DNA of 31,302 nt. Origin: a virus. The stretch is taken from positions 1-31,302 of the IMG/VR virus record IMGVR_UViG_3300020171_000094; one strand, written 5' to 3'. Of the stretch, positions 13,811 to 20,903 are shown piece by piece. The position numbers and the translations under genes are program-made. The notes under the pieces are model-generated. The model saw only the letters and a list, made by a program, of their open reading frames with translations, ran no database searches and was not told the DNA's origin. Each line of letters opens with the position of its first letter. The first letter of the stretch is position 1.

Positions 13811-14005
13811 TTATTTAATAACTTCTTTGATTTGAAAATTGTCTCTCATGCCACCAAAATAATATTTTATTGAACCATGAGTTACTTTCAACTTTTTTGC
13901 AAGTCTTAATGTCATCAAAAAATAAGCTTTATTGATGGTTGAAGCATGTCTGAAAAAATTATGAAGTTCACCAAAATAATTAAACTTACCTTCATAAAGT
14001 GCCAT
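13811..14005 (-). CDS. hypothetical protein, 64 aa
   Basis: ATG after AGGAGGATAACAA, whose AGGAGGA is the 3' end of the upstream 31-aa gene. Basic, aromatic-rich sequence (KFNYFGELHNFFRHASTINKAYFLMTLRLAKKLKVTHGSIKYYFGGM). No Cys or membrane segment. Family not recognised. Strong Shine-Dalgarno and gene packing support it. Confidence 0.6.
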   Translation of the reverse strand: MALYEGKFNYFGELHNFFRHASTINKAYFLMTLRLAKKLKVTHGSIKYYFGGMRDNFQIKEVIK

Positions 14006-14008
14006 TTG

Positions 14009-14104
14009 TTATCCTCCTAATTGTGTTAAAGCTTTAAAACACCAATAATATCCAAATATTACACCAATAAGAAAAACAAAAAAGTATTTTATCCATTTAT
14101 TCAT
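14009..14104 (-). CDS. 31-aa single-pass membrane protein
   Basis: ATG at 14104 after GGAGGAATAAAC; TAA at 14009 forms part of the next gene's Shine-Dalgarno context. Product MNKWIKYFFVFLIGVIFGYYW... has a basic start and one transmembrane helix (residues 5-24). It fills the gap between two genes exactly. Unknown function. Confidence 0.6.
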   Translation of the reverse strand: MNKWIKYFFVFLIGVIFGYYWCFKALTQLGG

Positions 14105-14120
14105 GTTTATTCCTCCTATT

Positions 14121-14561
14121 TTACCAGCTTCCATATCTGATTAATCCGGCATTATATAGAGCTTCTATACGTTCTTTTAATAGTTCTTGGGCTTTATTCC
14201 ATATCTCTTCTGGTACGTCTCCGTAATTCCAACACCAATTACCAAAAAATTTGCTTATTGGGTCTTTCAGTACTAAACCTGTGTCTTTTATCACGTTTTC
14301 TATCAGTGCGCCCGGACGAGTCATTCCCGGTGCACAATCTAATTCTATTGTTTGCTCCTTTTTTATTATTTGTTCCTCCCCTGTTAAAAGCTCATCTAAA
14401 TAATCGGGCTCTAAGCCAAACCATTCAGCACATATATCATAAGGTATTTCGCCTTCTTCAAATCTGGCATATAATTCTTCTTTTGTGTCTTTAACAAGTT
14501 GTATTGCCTCTTCCTGAGTCATACTATCTCTTCTCATTAAAATTTCTATTATACTTTCCAT
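14121..14561 (-). CDS. hypothetical acidic protein, 146 aa
   Basis: ATG at 14561 after GAGGTAAAT. The N-terminal 60 residues (RRDSMTQEEAIQLVKDTKEELYARFEEGEIPYDICAEWFGLEPDYLDEL) are helical and similar to a short repeat-like domain found in many phage proteins ('MTxEEAxxxVxxxKeE...eEi..dilG.EPDYL.dL'). The C-terminal part (FFGNWCWNYGDVPEEIWNKAQELLKERIEALYNAG) is probably a second helical domain. Function unknown. Confidence 0.7.
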   Translation of the reverse strand: MESIIEILMRRDSMTQEEAIQLVKDTKEELYARFEEGEIPYDICAEWFGLEPDYLDELLTGEEQIIKKEQTIELDCAPGMTRPGALIENVIKDTGLVLKDPISKFFGNWCWNYGDVPEEIWNKAQELLKERIEALYNAGLIRYGSW

Positions 14562-14576
14562 ATTTACCTCTTAACT

Positions 14577-14775
14577 CTTGGATTTAACATTTTATCTAAC
14601 ATACTGTAATTAATAGTCATACAATCATACATCCTGTTTTCTAGCACCGATTCTTTGATTTGAAATTCAATATAATTCTTGGATTTAGTATCTTATCCAA
14701 CATATTGTAATTAATAGTCATACAATCATACATTTTGTTTTCTAGCACCGATTCTTTGATTTGAAACTCAATATC
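14577..14775. repeat. tandem 101-bp duplication at the 3' end of the 14641-14916 gene
   Basis: Two diverged copies start at 14577 and 14678 (offset 101 bp, seen again as CTAGCACCGA at 14641 and 14742). Because 101 is not a multiple of 3, the downstream copy is out of frame and supplies the present stop. Copies differ at several positions, so the event is not recent. Confidence 0.85.
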
Positions 14776-14916
14776 ATACTTGTCACTTTGTGCTCTATAA
14801 AGTTCTTCAATAACTGCATGCCGTTTGCTTACTAATTCATTGATTCTGTCATAATTACCCATTTGTTTTTCCTCCAGTTTGCTTACTAATTCATTGATTC
14901 TGTCATAATTACCCAT
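14641..14916 (-). CDS. hypothetical protein altered by two tandem duplications, 91 aa
   Basis: ATG 14916 after GGAGGAAAAACAA. The first 18 residues (MGNYDRINELVSKLEEKQ) are repeated, because a 54-bp unit containing the Shine-Dalgarno, start codon and following codons is exactly duplicated; the second ATG (14862) is an equally good start giving 73 aa. After NPR the frame runs into the second copy of the 101-bp repeat and ends as IILNFKSKNRC. In the outer copy the same region in its original frame ends NPRVKR-TAA just before the next gene, probably the ancestral C-terminus. Function unknown. Confidence 0.6.
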   Translation of the reverse strand: MGNYDRINELVSKLEEKQMGNYDRINELVSKRHAVIEELYRAQSDKYDIEFQIKESVLENKMYDCMTINYNMLDKILNPRIILNFKSKNRC

Positions 14917-14930
14917 TTGTTTTTCCTCCA
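14823..14930. repeat. perfect 54-bp tandem repeat carrying a Shine-Dalgarno and start codon
   Basis: Units 14823-14876 and 14877-14930 are identical. Each holds one Shine-Dalgarno (GGAGG on the minus strand), an ATG and 13 codons before the next unit. Perfect identity suggests a recent duplication or slippage event. Confidence 0.9.
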
Positions 14931-14974
14931 GTTTGTTTGGTAGTTAATATTTACTTCTTAATCTATACATTATT

Positions 14975-15196
14975 TTATCTCATATCAAGAGCATAATGTT
15001 TTTTAAATGAAAGAGATTCTAAATGACCAAGACTTCCACTATCAAAACGAATGATTCTACTAAAAGAAGTCATTCTAATACGTATAAGAATATTATTGCC
15101 TTCTTGTTCCCATGTTTCATTTTCTACATAATTTGGATTAATTCTGTAACCTTTGAGTTTCATTGTGTTAATAAAATCTTCTTGTGATTTTGCCAT
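14975..15196 (-). CDS. hypothetical protein, 73 aa
   Basis: ATG 15196 after GGAGGTAATT; the TTG at 15208 would lie upstream of the site. KSQEDFINTMKLKGYRINPNYVENETWEQ then alternating strands NILIRIRMTSFSRIIRFDSGSLGHLESLSF, so a small alpha-beta protein. No family recognised. Transcribed from the promoter at 15255-15283. Confidence 0.65.
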   Translation of the reverse strand: MAKSQEDFINTMKLKGYRINPNYVENETWEQEGNNILIRIRMTSFSRIIRFDSGSLGHLESLSFKKHYALDMR

Positions 15197-15254
15197 AATT
15201 ACCTCCAATATGTTTGATGGTTAATATTTTACTTTCCAACCTATACATTATATT

Positions 15255-15299
15255 ATTATATCAAGGTTTTAACTGAAAGTAAACATGCAATACCAAAAG
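15255..15299 (-). promoter_or_regulatory. sigma70-type promoter with conserved upstream element
   Basis: Minus strand TTTACT (15283-15278), 17-bp spacer, TATAAT (15260-15255). The block from -35 upstream to 15299 closely matches that at 11943-11964. It lies between the primase stop and the 73-aa gene. The leader down to GGAGG is also partly copied before the 14641-14916 gene (around 14935-14975). Confidence 0.75.
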
Positions 15300-15313
15300 A
15301 GATAAAATAACTT

Positions 15314-17710
15314 TTAATCAAAATCAGTTAATTTTGGAGGCATAACATACTTAACCCATTGTCCTTGCGTGACTATTCCATTCTCAATGGTGCCTTTATA
15401 CTTTTTAAGAGTTTTCATTCTATTTGTAGTATGTGTATAATTGCCACATAGCCGTTTGAGTAGGTGCTTTAGTTCTGCAGGTTTGATTTGAAGAGTAGGA
15501 TATTTTTGTTTTATAGTACCCAATATTTCACTCATTTTTGAAAGTTCTTTATTATGTTGAACTCCAATACTTTCATAGTCGGGGACTTTATTATGAGTTT
15601 TCATATCAAAGTCAAAAACATCCTTAAGTATTATTTCCATATTAGATTGAGCTCTAAACTCCTCATTTACTTTATATTGTAGTTTTATTGTCTCTTTAGT
15701 TAACTTCCATGGATGTACACCATTCACCATAGCCTTTTTGCCTTTGGCTATATAGTCTCTATAAAAGTGATGCCAATTAATGCTTTCCATAGCAGTTGTA
15801 TCAATAAATCTCACATCTATCATCGCCAGTCTTCTATTACTATCTTGCTCAAATGCCAAACTTCTCCTATTTGTTGTACCTGCCAGAACAGCATTCTTAA
15901 ACTCCTTTCGCATTGACTTTTCATAAATTGGTACATAGTCAATTACATCCGAAGTGACATAAGTTTTGAACAATGAGTCATTCTTTTGATTATAAAAGAT
16001 TTCAAATTCATCTGTAACAACTAGAGCAGACGTTACCAAAGAAGTTGCAAAGTCTCGTATAGATTTTGCCCCTCCAAGTGTTTCAGTTGAATTAGTAACA
16101 AACTGTCTTCTTAAGTTAGATGGAAACAGCATTGAGAAAAAGGTAGTCTTTCTACAATTTTCAGGGCCTGTCATAACAAGCATAAAGCTTCGCTGGGAAT
16201 ACTTCCTCTCTATATTGTAAAGTGGCATCATCATTTCAAAAAAAAATGTATCAAAATAAATTCTGGCTAGCTCAATATCCTGTGTCATATTGAATTCTAT
16301 ACATGATATAAGAAAGTCAAGATTGGATTTTGAAATGTCAGTATCTTTTTCAACCATACTTTCAGATAATTCCTCTGCAGGAGTGTCCAACCACAACTTG
16401 AGCATATTCACCATCTTTACATTATCCACTAAATAAGCACTAAACAATGGAGATACAGTTGAATAGGTAACATTGGTATATCCATTATTTTGAGCTATTA
16501 TCCAGAACTTAAATTTAAGCTCATCTAATTGATATGGTCCTATCATTCCAAAATAGTCTGATACAAGTCCTTTGCCAAGAAAAAACTTATTTAGTATATC
16601 CTCATCTGCTTTGACATAAAAGCTGCCATTAAATATGTCTTGACACAAATGGATATTAAAGTAATTTACCATATATTCAAAGTTCTCACATGAATTAATC
16701 ATAGGCTTTCCAGTAGGATTGCCTTGATTGTCATAGGCTTCTTGAGGCCATTGAAACTTCAATAGTTGAGCAAATTTAAACAATGTATGGAATGTTATTC
16801 CAGAGTCTTTTTGGGATAATGAAGACCAATGTTTTATTACATCTTCTTCACTTTCAAAGGATGCTTTATCAGTTTGAGACCATTCTACAATGGCAGATAC
16901 TATTCTGGTCATTTGATTTGATTTAATAGCATAATCATGACACGCAGATAAAATTTTTAACCAATAGTCATAGTGGTTATAATCCTGACCAGTTATAGCT
17001 TTATAAACTGTTTTGACTCGAGTTCTTTGATCCAAAAAGCATGTATTAAGTGCCTCGAGAGTAAGATTTAATGGTGGTATATTTAATTCAGTCTCCTCCT
17101 TTCGTCGATCTTTATTTTGTTGTATAGCATTGTCTTGTTGCTTTTCATCAATAACAAACCATTGCTTTAAGTCTTCAGATTTTATAGTTGCAATGCTTTC
17201 TCCAGCCACTTGGTTCCCAGTTATAGTAACATATCCAGAGTTTATAAATAGCTCCCCACCAATACATAAGTCCTTAGATAGGTTAACTCTACCAGGAAGA
17301 CCATTTTTATCTCTACAATGCATCAATATTCTGACTCCGCATCCCGATGGTGATATTTCAGTATAAGAATTATACTTTATCATAAACTGTTGAAAAGCTT
17401 CTGACAATCGTGACATATCAAAGATTCTTTTGCCCAACTTAGCATCTTTGTCATCAATATCAAAGGCTATCAAATCAGTATGCTTATTTATTTTAATCCC
17501 AGGATATCCATCTTTAATGGCTTCATGAAATGTTACACCTTGTTTGTCTGCATCTACTGAATGGCCTTGCTGGGCACACGGAGGTTTGGTATAAGTACCA
17601 TCTTTATTTTGGAGATAATAATATGCTAACCAAATTTTGGCTTTAAGGATTTCTTCTGGAATGTTTGCAGTTATATTGATTATAATGCCATCTTTATCCG
17701 GTTTGAGCAT
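15314..17710 (-). CDS. primase-helicase: AEP-type primase fused to SF3/VirE-like helicase
   Basis: 798 aa. N-terminal archaeo-eukaryotic primase/PrimPol part: AFDIDD (Asp84, Asp86, Asp87), SPSGCGVRILMH (120-131) and GGELFINSGYVTITG (151-165). A middle domain (220-330, DYWLKILSACHDYAI) resembles the PriCT linker. The C-terminal ATPase has Walker A GPENCRKTT (515-523), Walker B LVVTDEF (563-569), and AGTTNRR plus SNRR arginines (610-627), as in VirE/DUF5906 helicases. One protein thus primes and unwinds at the phage fork with PolA and SSB. It overlaps the HTH gene upstream by 17 bp, directly beside the candidate origin. Confidence 0.93.
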   Translation of the reverse strand: MLKPDKDGIIINITANIPEEILKAKIWLAYYYLQNKDGTYTKPPCAQQGHSVDADKQGVTFHEAIKDGYPGIKINKHTDLIAFDIDDKDAKLGKRIFDMSRLSEAFQQFMIKYNSYTEISPSGCGVRILMHCRDKNGLPGRVNLSKDLCIGGELFINSGYVTITGNQVAGESIATIKSEDLKQWFVIDEKQQDNAIQQNKDRRKEETELNIPPLNLTLEALNTCFLDQRTRVKTVYKAITGQDYNHYDYWLKILSACHDYAIKSNQMTRIVSAIVEWSQTDKASFESEEDVIKHWSSLSQKDSGITFHTLFKFAQLLKFQWPQEAYDNQGNPTGKPMINSCENFEYMVNYFNIHLCQDIFNGSFYVKADEDILNKFFLGKGLVSDYFGMIGPYQLDELKFKFWIIAQNNGYTNVTYSTVSPLFSAYLVDNVKMVNMLKLWLDTPAEELSESMVEKDTDISKSNLDFLISCIEFNMTQDIELARIYFDTFFFEMMMPLYNIERKYSQRSFMLVMTGPENCRKTTFFSMLFPSNLRRQFVTNSTETLGGAKSIRDFATSLVTSALVVTDEFEIFYNQKNDSLFKTYVTSDVIDYVPIYEKSMRKEFKNAVLAGTTNRRSLAFEQDSNRRLAMIDVRFIDTTAMESINWHHFYRDYIAKGKKAMVNGVHPWKLTKETIKLQYKVNEEFRAQSNMEIILKDVFDFDMKTHNKVPDYESIGVQHNKELSKMSEILGTIKQKYPTLQIKPAELKHLLKRLCGNYTHTTNRMKTLKKYKGTIENGIVTQGQWVKYVMPPKLTDFD

Positions 17711-17924
17711 TTATATAATCCTTTAACAATTTGTTGGTTTCTATTAACTCCATTCTATTATATTTCTTAATTTCTGCAAACTCAAACCCTCTCCAAAGAT
17801 TACGTAAAGTAGCATAACCAAAAGAAAAATAAGACGCTGCTTCTTTTGCAGTATAATGGGCTTTAAATAGTTCTAATGCAAATGATTTTTCTTCGTTAGA
17901 CATATAATTTCTTGTTGCTGTCAT
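17694..17924 (-). CDS. small HTH protein, first gene of the leftward operon
   Basis: 76 aa from ATG 17924, placed 8 bases after GGAGG. An in-frame GTG inside the Shine-Dalgarno is rejected. MSNEEKSFALELFKAHYTAKEAASYFSFGYATLRNLWRGFEF reads as a helix-turn-helix of the transposase/terminase-like type (AKEAASYFSFGYATLRNLWRG). It is the promoter-proximal gene and overlaps the primase gene. Could act as regulator or replication-initiation helper; only the fold is inferred. Confidence 0.65.
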   Translation of the reverse strand: MTATRNYMSNEEKSFALELFKAHYTAKEAASYFSFGYATLRNLWRGFEFAEIKKYNRMELIETNKLLKDYINAQTG

Positions 17925-17955
17925 TTCATTCACCTCCTTTTATTTTAATAATATT

Positions 17956-17984
17956 ACTATACTTTATTCTTTTAAAAATGTAAA
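17956..17984 (-). promoter_or_regulatory. leftward early promoter
   Basis: Minus strand TTTACA (17984-17979), 17-bp spacer, TATAGT (17961-17956), followed by AGGAGG and the HTH gene. It is the head of the leftward replication block and so probably the main early leftward promoter. Confidence 0.75.
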
Positions 17985-18640
17985 CAAAAAAAGTGCTGAA
18001 TTAATAAATAAGTCTGGAATGGTAAACAAAAATAAATTAGAAAAATTAAGTAATGCTGAGTTAAATTGCACAAATAAAAATGATAATGCTGAGTCGAGTG
18101 TGCGCTGAGGAAAAATTGGAAATGGCTAAAAATAGTGCTGAATTTTTGCTGTTTTTGCCTGGACTTGCTAAAAATAGTTGTATGAAAAATTTTGATTATG
18201 CTGAGCTTTTTGTGAGCTGGTACCAGCATCTTTTAATGTCTTTCAAATACTTTTAATTGGCAAAAAAAAGTGAAAATGATTGGGGAAGTGGAGAGAAATT
18301 CGACTTTCACTATTTCAAAAAACGTAATAAAATTAAGTACTTATGGGCTGGAAATGGCTAAAAAAAGTGAATAGTGAAAGAGTGAAGAATTCTAAAAACC
18401 TGCCATATGTATATATAGGCCTTTTTACTGACTTAGCTTTAATAACTATATATTTTCATTTTCATTAAAAAGATTGTATAAGTATTTGAATTTATTATAT
18501 AAAATAAAAGAATGAAGGATGAGTGTGGTAATGCTATTTCTTATCCCATATCTAATCTAACTCCTTTGGCATGGAAATCAGTCTTATCGATTTGCATACA
18601 CAATAAGTATAGAACATCATTTTTTCGCGTATAAATTATA
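17985..18640. other. long non-coding purine-rich stretch with repeated GCTGA words, candidate origin flank
   Basis: No convincing gene in 650 bp. The plus strand is A/G rich with a degenerate repeat of the form CTAAAAATAGTGCTGA (about 18129, 18170, 18357) and recurring ATGCTGAG (18052, 18083, 18196). A 40-codon ORF at 18512-18634 has a weak AAAAGA site and a doubtful TTGTAT-16-TATATA promoter, so it is left out as a gene. No DnaA-box consensus was seen. AT-rich skewed DNA beside the primase operon suggests an origin or leader region; this is inference. Confidence 0.4.
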
Positions 18641-18846
18641 AATACACAAATGGTCAATGATACCGGATCAAAATTATCATTTCTTTCTGTGTGGCTTTTA
18701 AATCTACAAATAATTGGTAATACCGGATCAAAATTATCATTTCTTTATGTGTGGCTTTTGAATACACAAATGGTCAGTGATACCGGATCAAATTATCATT
18801 TCTATCTGCATGGCTTTTAAATCTACAAATAGTCAGTGATGCTGGA
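18641..18846. repeat. 60-bp iteron array
   Basis: Units begin TACCGGATCA at 18661, 18721 and 18781, with a partial unit before (18641-18660) and a diverged end at 18840. Period is exactly 60 bp, with one single-base deletion in the third copy. Each unit ends in a TCAGTGAT/TTGGTAAT word leading to the next [AC]CGG. Similar words appear inverted in the array at 19765-20000. Confidence 0.85.
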
Positions 18847-18864
18847 AAAAAATTTTGAGAAAAA

Positions 18865-18901
18865 AAAAATCTCAAGACTTATAAAAAGTCTTGAGATTTT
18901 T
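18865..18901 (-). terminator. intrinsic terminator of the regulator gene
   Basis: A perfect 16-bp stem (18865-18880 with 18886-18901) around a 5-base loop. On the minus strand it is followed by a run of ten T. It begins 17 bp after the stop of the regulator gene, and insulates the 60-bp repeat array from that transcript. Confidence 0.9.
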
Positions 18902-18917
18902 AATTTAATTTAATTTG

Positions 18918-19274
18918 TTAGATTTCTTTAACTTCATCAACTTTTTCAACTTCATCAACTTTTTCAACTTCATCAATTTTTTCAACTTTTTCAATTTTCA
19001 TGAGAAACTTTCTTCCTTGAGGATTAGTACATATTTGATGGCCATCTGTTCTAAGATATGTTAATTGTGATGAAACATTTTTTGTTGAGATATTTAATTT
19101 TTTTGAAATATCAAGAATTGAAATACTTTCACAACTTCTCAACAAATCTAAAACTTGAGACTTTCTCCCATCTTTTCCATTAAAAAGTTTTGCGTGAAGA
19201 TCCAAAATAATTTGTTCTTGATTCTCTATGATAGTCAATAATTCTTTTTTGCTACTTTTCTCATAATTATTCAT
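18918..19274 (-). CDS. winged-helix regulator with EKVDEV-repeat tail
   Basis: 118 aa; a stand-alone gene with its own promoter and terminator in the divergent control region. Residues 5-30 form an amphipathic helix (ELLTIIENQEQIILDLHAKL), 38-85 a winged helix (QVLDLLRSCESISILDISKKLNISTKNVSSQLTYLRTDG), and 86-95 the wing. The tail repeats EKVDEV, coded by three 18-bp repeats at 18931-18984. Position, size and isolation suggest a repressor or origin-binding protein acting on the nearby arrays. The wHTH part aligns by eye with the 11286-11855 product. Confidence 0.75.
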   Translation of the reverse strand: MNNYEKSSKKELLTIIENQEQIILDLHAKLFNGKDGRKSQVLDLLRSCESISILDISKKLNISTKNVSSQLTYLRTDGHQICTNPQGRKFLMKIEKVEKIDEVEKVDEVEKVDEVKEI

Positions 19275-19322
19275 GTTTTATCCTTTCTTTTATTGAATAA
19301 CTTAATTGTTATTCATAATTAA

Positions 19323-19351
19323 TATATACACTATAAAAAAGCTTTTGTAAA
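19323..19351 (-). promoter_or_regulatory. promoter of the winged-helix regulator
   Basis: Minus strand TTTACA (19351-19346), 17-bp spacer, TATATA (19328-19323). A leader of about 45 bp with GAAAGGATAAAAC precedes the ATG. The 18-bp dyad array starts about 125-180 bp upstream, so autoregulation is possible. Confidence 0.65.
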
Positions 19352-19475
19352 CATTTATTTTTTGAAATTGCAATCTTTATTTATTACTTATGATAAAAAA
19401 CAAATGACATTTATTAAATATAATTAAGTAGCAATTAATATTACTCACAACAATTAATAAATAGAGTAATAAAAA

Positions 19476-19690
19476 ATGAATCATATTCATTCTGTGTTAC
19501 TCATAATATAAAACAAATGGAGTAATAAAAAATGAATCATATTCACTGGATGAATTATATTCATTGGATGAATCATATTCACTGGATGAATCATATTCAC
19601 TGGATGAATCATATTCATTGGATGAATCATATTCACTGGATGAATCATATTCACTGGATGAATCATATTCATTGGATGAATCATATTCAC
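19476..19690. repeat. 18-bp tandem repeats, each with a TGAAT-N3-ATTCA dyad
   Basis: Unit ATGAATCATATTCACTGG repeats 8.8 times without gaps from 19532 to 19690, with C/T variation at two positions. A lone copy sits at 19476-19492 after the same GAGTAATAAAAA lead as the array. Each unit carries a 5-bp inverted repeat with 3-bp centre. The period of 18 bp keeps frames open on both strands, which makes false ORFs (MNHIHW...). Likely an operator or iteron array. Confidence 0.9.
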
Positions 19691-19764
19691 TTATTGAGTT
19701 CCATCCAGCTTTTTCCCTGTCAAGCCCCCTATGCCTCTTTTAATAAAAATAATTGTATAAAAAT

Positions 19765-20000
19765 CATAGGGTCAATCGGAAATATTTTATCATTTTATTT
19801 TTACTGGCTATAAACTGACAGTCCAGCATTACCATAGGGTCAATCGGAAATATTTTATCATTTTATTTTTACTGGCTATAAACTGACAGTCCAGCATTAC
19901 CATATAAGTATTCTGTGGTTTATTTTTTACTAGCTATAAACTGAATAATCCAGCATTACCATATAAGTATTCTATCTATAAACTAACAATCCAGCATTAC
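19765..20000. repeat. 68-bp tandem repeat with two shortened copies
   Basis: 19765-19832 and 19833-19900 are identical; 19901-19959 and 19960-20000 keep only the 3' half with small changes. The shared core is CTATAAACTGACAGTCCAGC followed by ATTACC. On the minus strand it reads GGTAATGCTGGA, close to GGTAATACCGGA in the 60-bp array, so the two arrays carry related words in opposite orientation on either side of the regulator. Confidence 0.9.
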
Positions 20001-20068
20001 CAATGTTGAATATCCAACAACTCTTATATTCAATCCAGACTTATTTGCATCCCAATCTCACTTTTTTA

Positions 20069-20097
20069 TTTACAAAGACATAAAACTATAGTATAAT
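20069..20097 (+). promoter_or_regulatory. rightward promoter of the head-gene operon
   Basis: TTTACA (20069-20074), 17-bp spacer, TATAAT (20092-20097), a near-consensus sigma70 promoter 35 bp before the small-terminase gene. Being so strong, late control would need repression or an antiterminator; the adjacent repeats are candidates. Confidence 0.8.
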
Positions 20098-20131
20098 ATA
20101 TCTTAAAGATTATAATAGATAAAGGAAGATT

Positions 20132-20632
20132 ATGAGCGATACAAATTGGGATTTGATACAATTTAAATATGAATTTTTGGGGTTTTCATTAATAGATTTA
20201 GCTCGTGAACATTCAGTCTCGTTCGCCGTTTTAGAGTATAATTCTAAAAACTGGAAACAAATTTCTTTGGTACAGGATAATCCAGTAGACATGAGTGATA
20301 TTAAGTCTCTAGATGATATAATAAAAAAATTAAGCACACAAACTTTAAATCAAACACAGGCTTTCCAAATCCTCAAACAAAAGTTTCTTGGTCCAAAATA
20401 TATTGAACTTGAAACTGTACTCCTCCATAAAGCAATCTCCATAGCTGCAAATATAAAAGAAGATGATCCACGATCAGCATCAACACTGAAATCGCTGACT
20501 GAGACGCTAGTGAACTTGATAAGTCAAAATCCACTCTTAAAGTCTGGAGAGGTGGTTAGTGGTGAAGGAGATAAAATATGGGAAGTTAGAATTGTGAATG
20601 CAAAACCAAAGGAGACTATATTAAATGAGTGA
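20132..20632 (+). CDS. probable terminase small subunit
   Basis: 166 aa, first gene of the rightward operon, with AAAGGAAGATT before the ATG. Residues 8-40 (LIQFKYEFLGFSLIDLAREHSVSFAVLEYNSKNW) look like an N-terminal DNA-binding HTH; residues 60-135 are helical (oligomerisation), ending in a strand-rich tail. Small terminases have this order, and the large subunit follows one gene later. Sequence similarity to a named family is not clear to me, so position carries weight. Confidence 0.7.
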   Translation: MSDTNWDLIQFKYEFLGFSLIDLAREHSVSFAVLEYNSKNWKQISLVQDNPVDMSDIKSLDDIIKKLSTQTLNQTQAFQILKQKFLGPKYIELETVLLHKAISIAANIKEDDPRSASTLKSLTETLVNLISQNPLLKSGEVVSGEGDKIWEVRIVNAKPKETILNE

Positions 20633-20903
20633 GGTAGAAAGGAAAAAAGTTTATGGGGGTCCGGATAGAAAATCTTTTGATAATGGCAATGTTATTCCGG
20701 CACTCTTTAATAAGGAAGATCCATATTGGGATACACCTGCTGCATTAAATTCTATTGATAAGTTATGTAAGTCTGGTAAAATGAAAGACCTCATTATAAT
20801 CTACAGAACAGAAGAAGGCGTTTTTGCATACTATCGTGGACTTGGTACTGAGATAGTTGTCTTAGGAATGTTAGAGTTTACAAAAAGGTTAATTAATAAC
20901 TAA
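20625..20903 (+). CDS. hypothetical protein between terminase subunits, 92 aa
   Basis: Overlaps the small terminase by 8 bp and the large terminase by one base (TAATG). AAAGGAG lies 11 bases before the ATG. The C-terminal half has KDLIIIYRTEEGVFAYYRGLGTEIVVLGMLEFTKRL, a beta-beta-alpha arrangement common in small phage regulators of unknown role. Not recognised as a named family; terminase accessory role is only suggested by position. Confidence 0.65.
   Translation: MSEVERKKVYGGPDRKSFDNGNVIPALFNKEDPYWDTPAALNSIDKLCKSGKMKDLIIIYRTEEGVFAYYRGLGTEIVVLGMLEFTKRLINN

Noticed and set aside
18512-18634. 40-codon ORF in the control region
   Set aside because: Only a weak AAAAGA before the ATG, a doubtful promoter, and it runs into the repeat array; composition is like the non-coding flanks.
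17985-18640. DnaA boxes / standard bacterial-type origin
   Set aside because: No TTATCCACA-like 9-mers seen on either strand; origin idea rests on repeats and AT content only.
19532-19690. CRISPR array
   Set aside because: Repeats are contiguous 18-mers with no unique spacers, and no cas genes are near.
19487-19813. Long ORFs on both strands with repeats MNHIHW / MNMIHP
   Set aside because: They are translations of the 18-bp tandem repeat (multiple of 3, no stop in any copy) without Shine-Dalgarno sites; not proteins.
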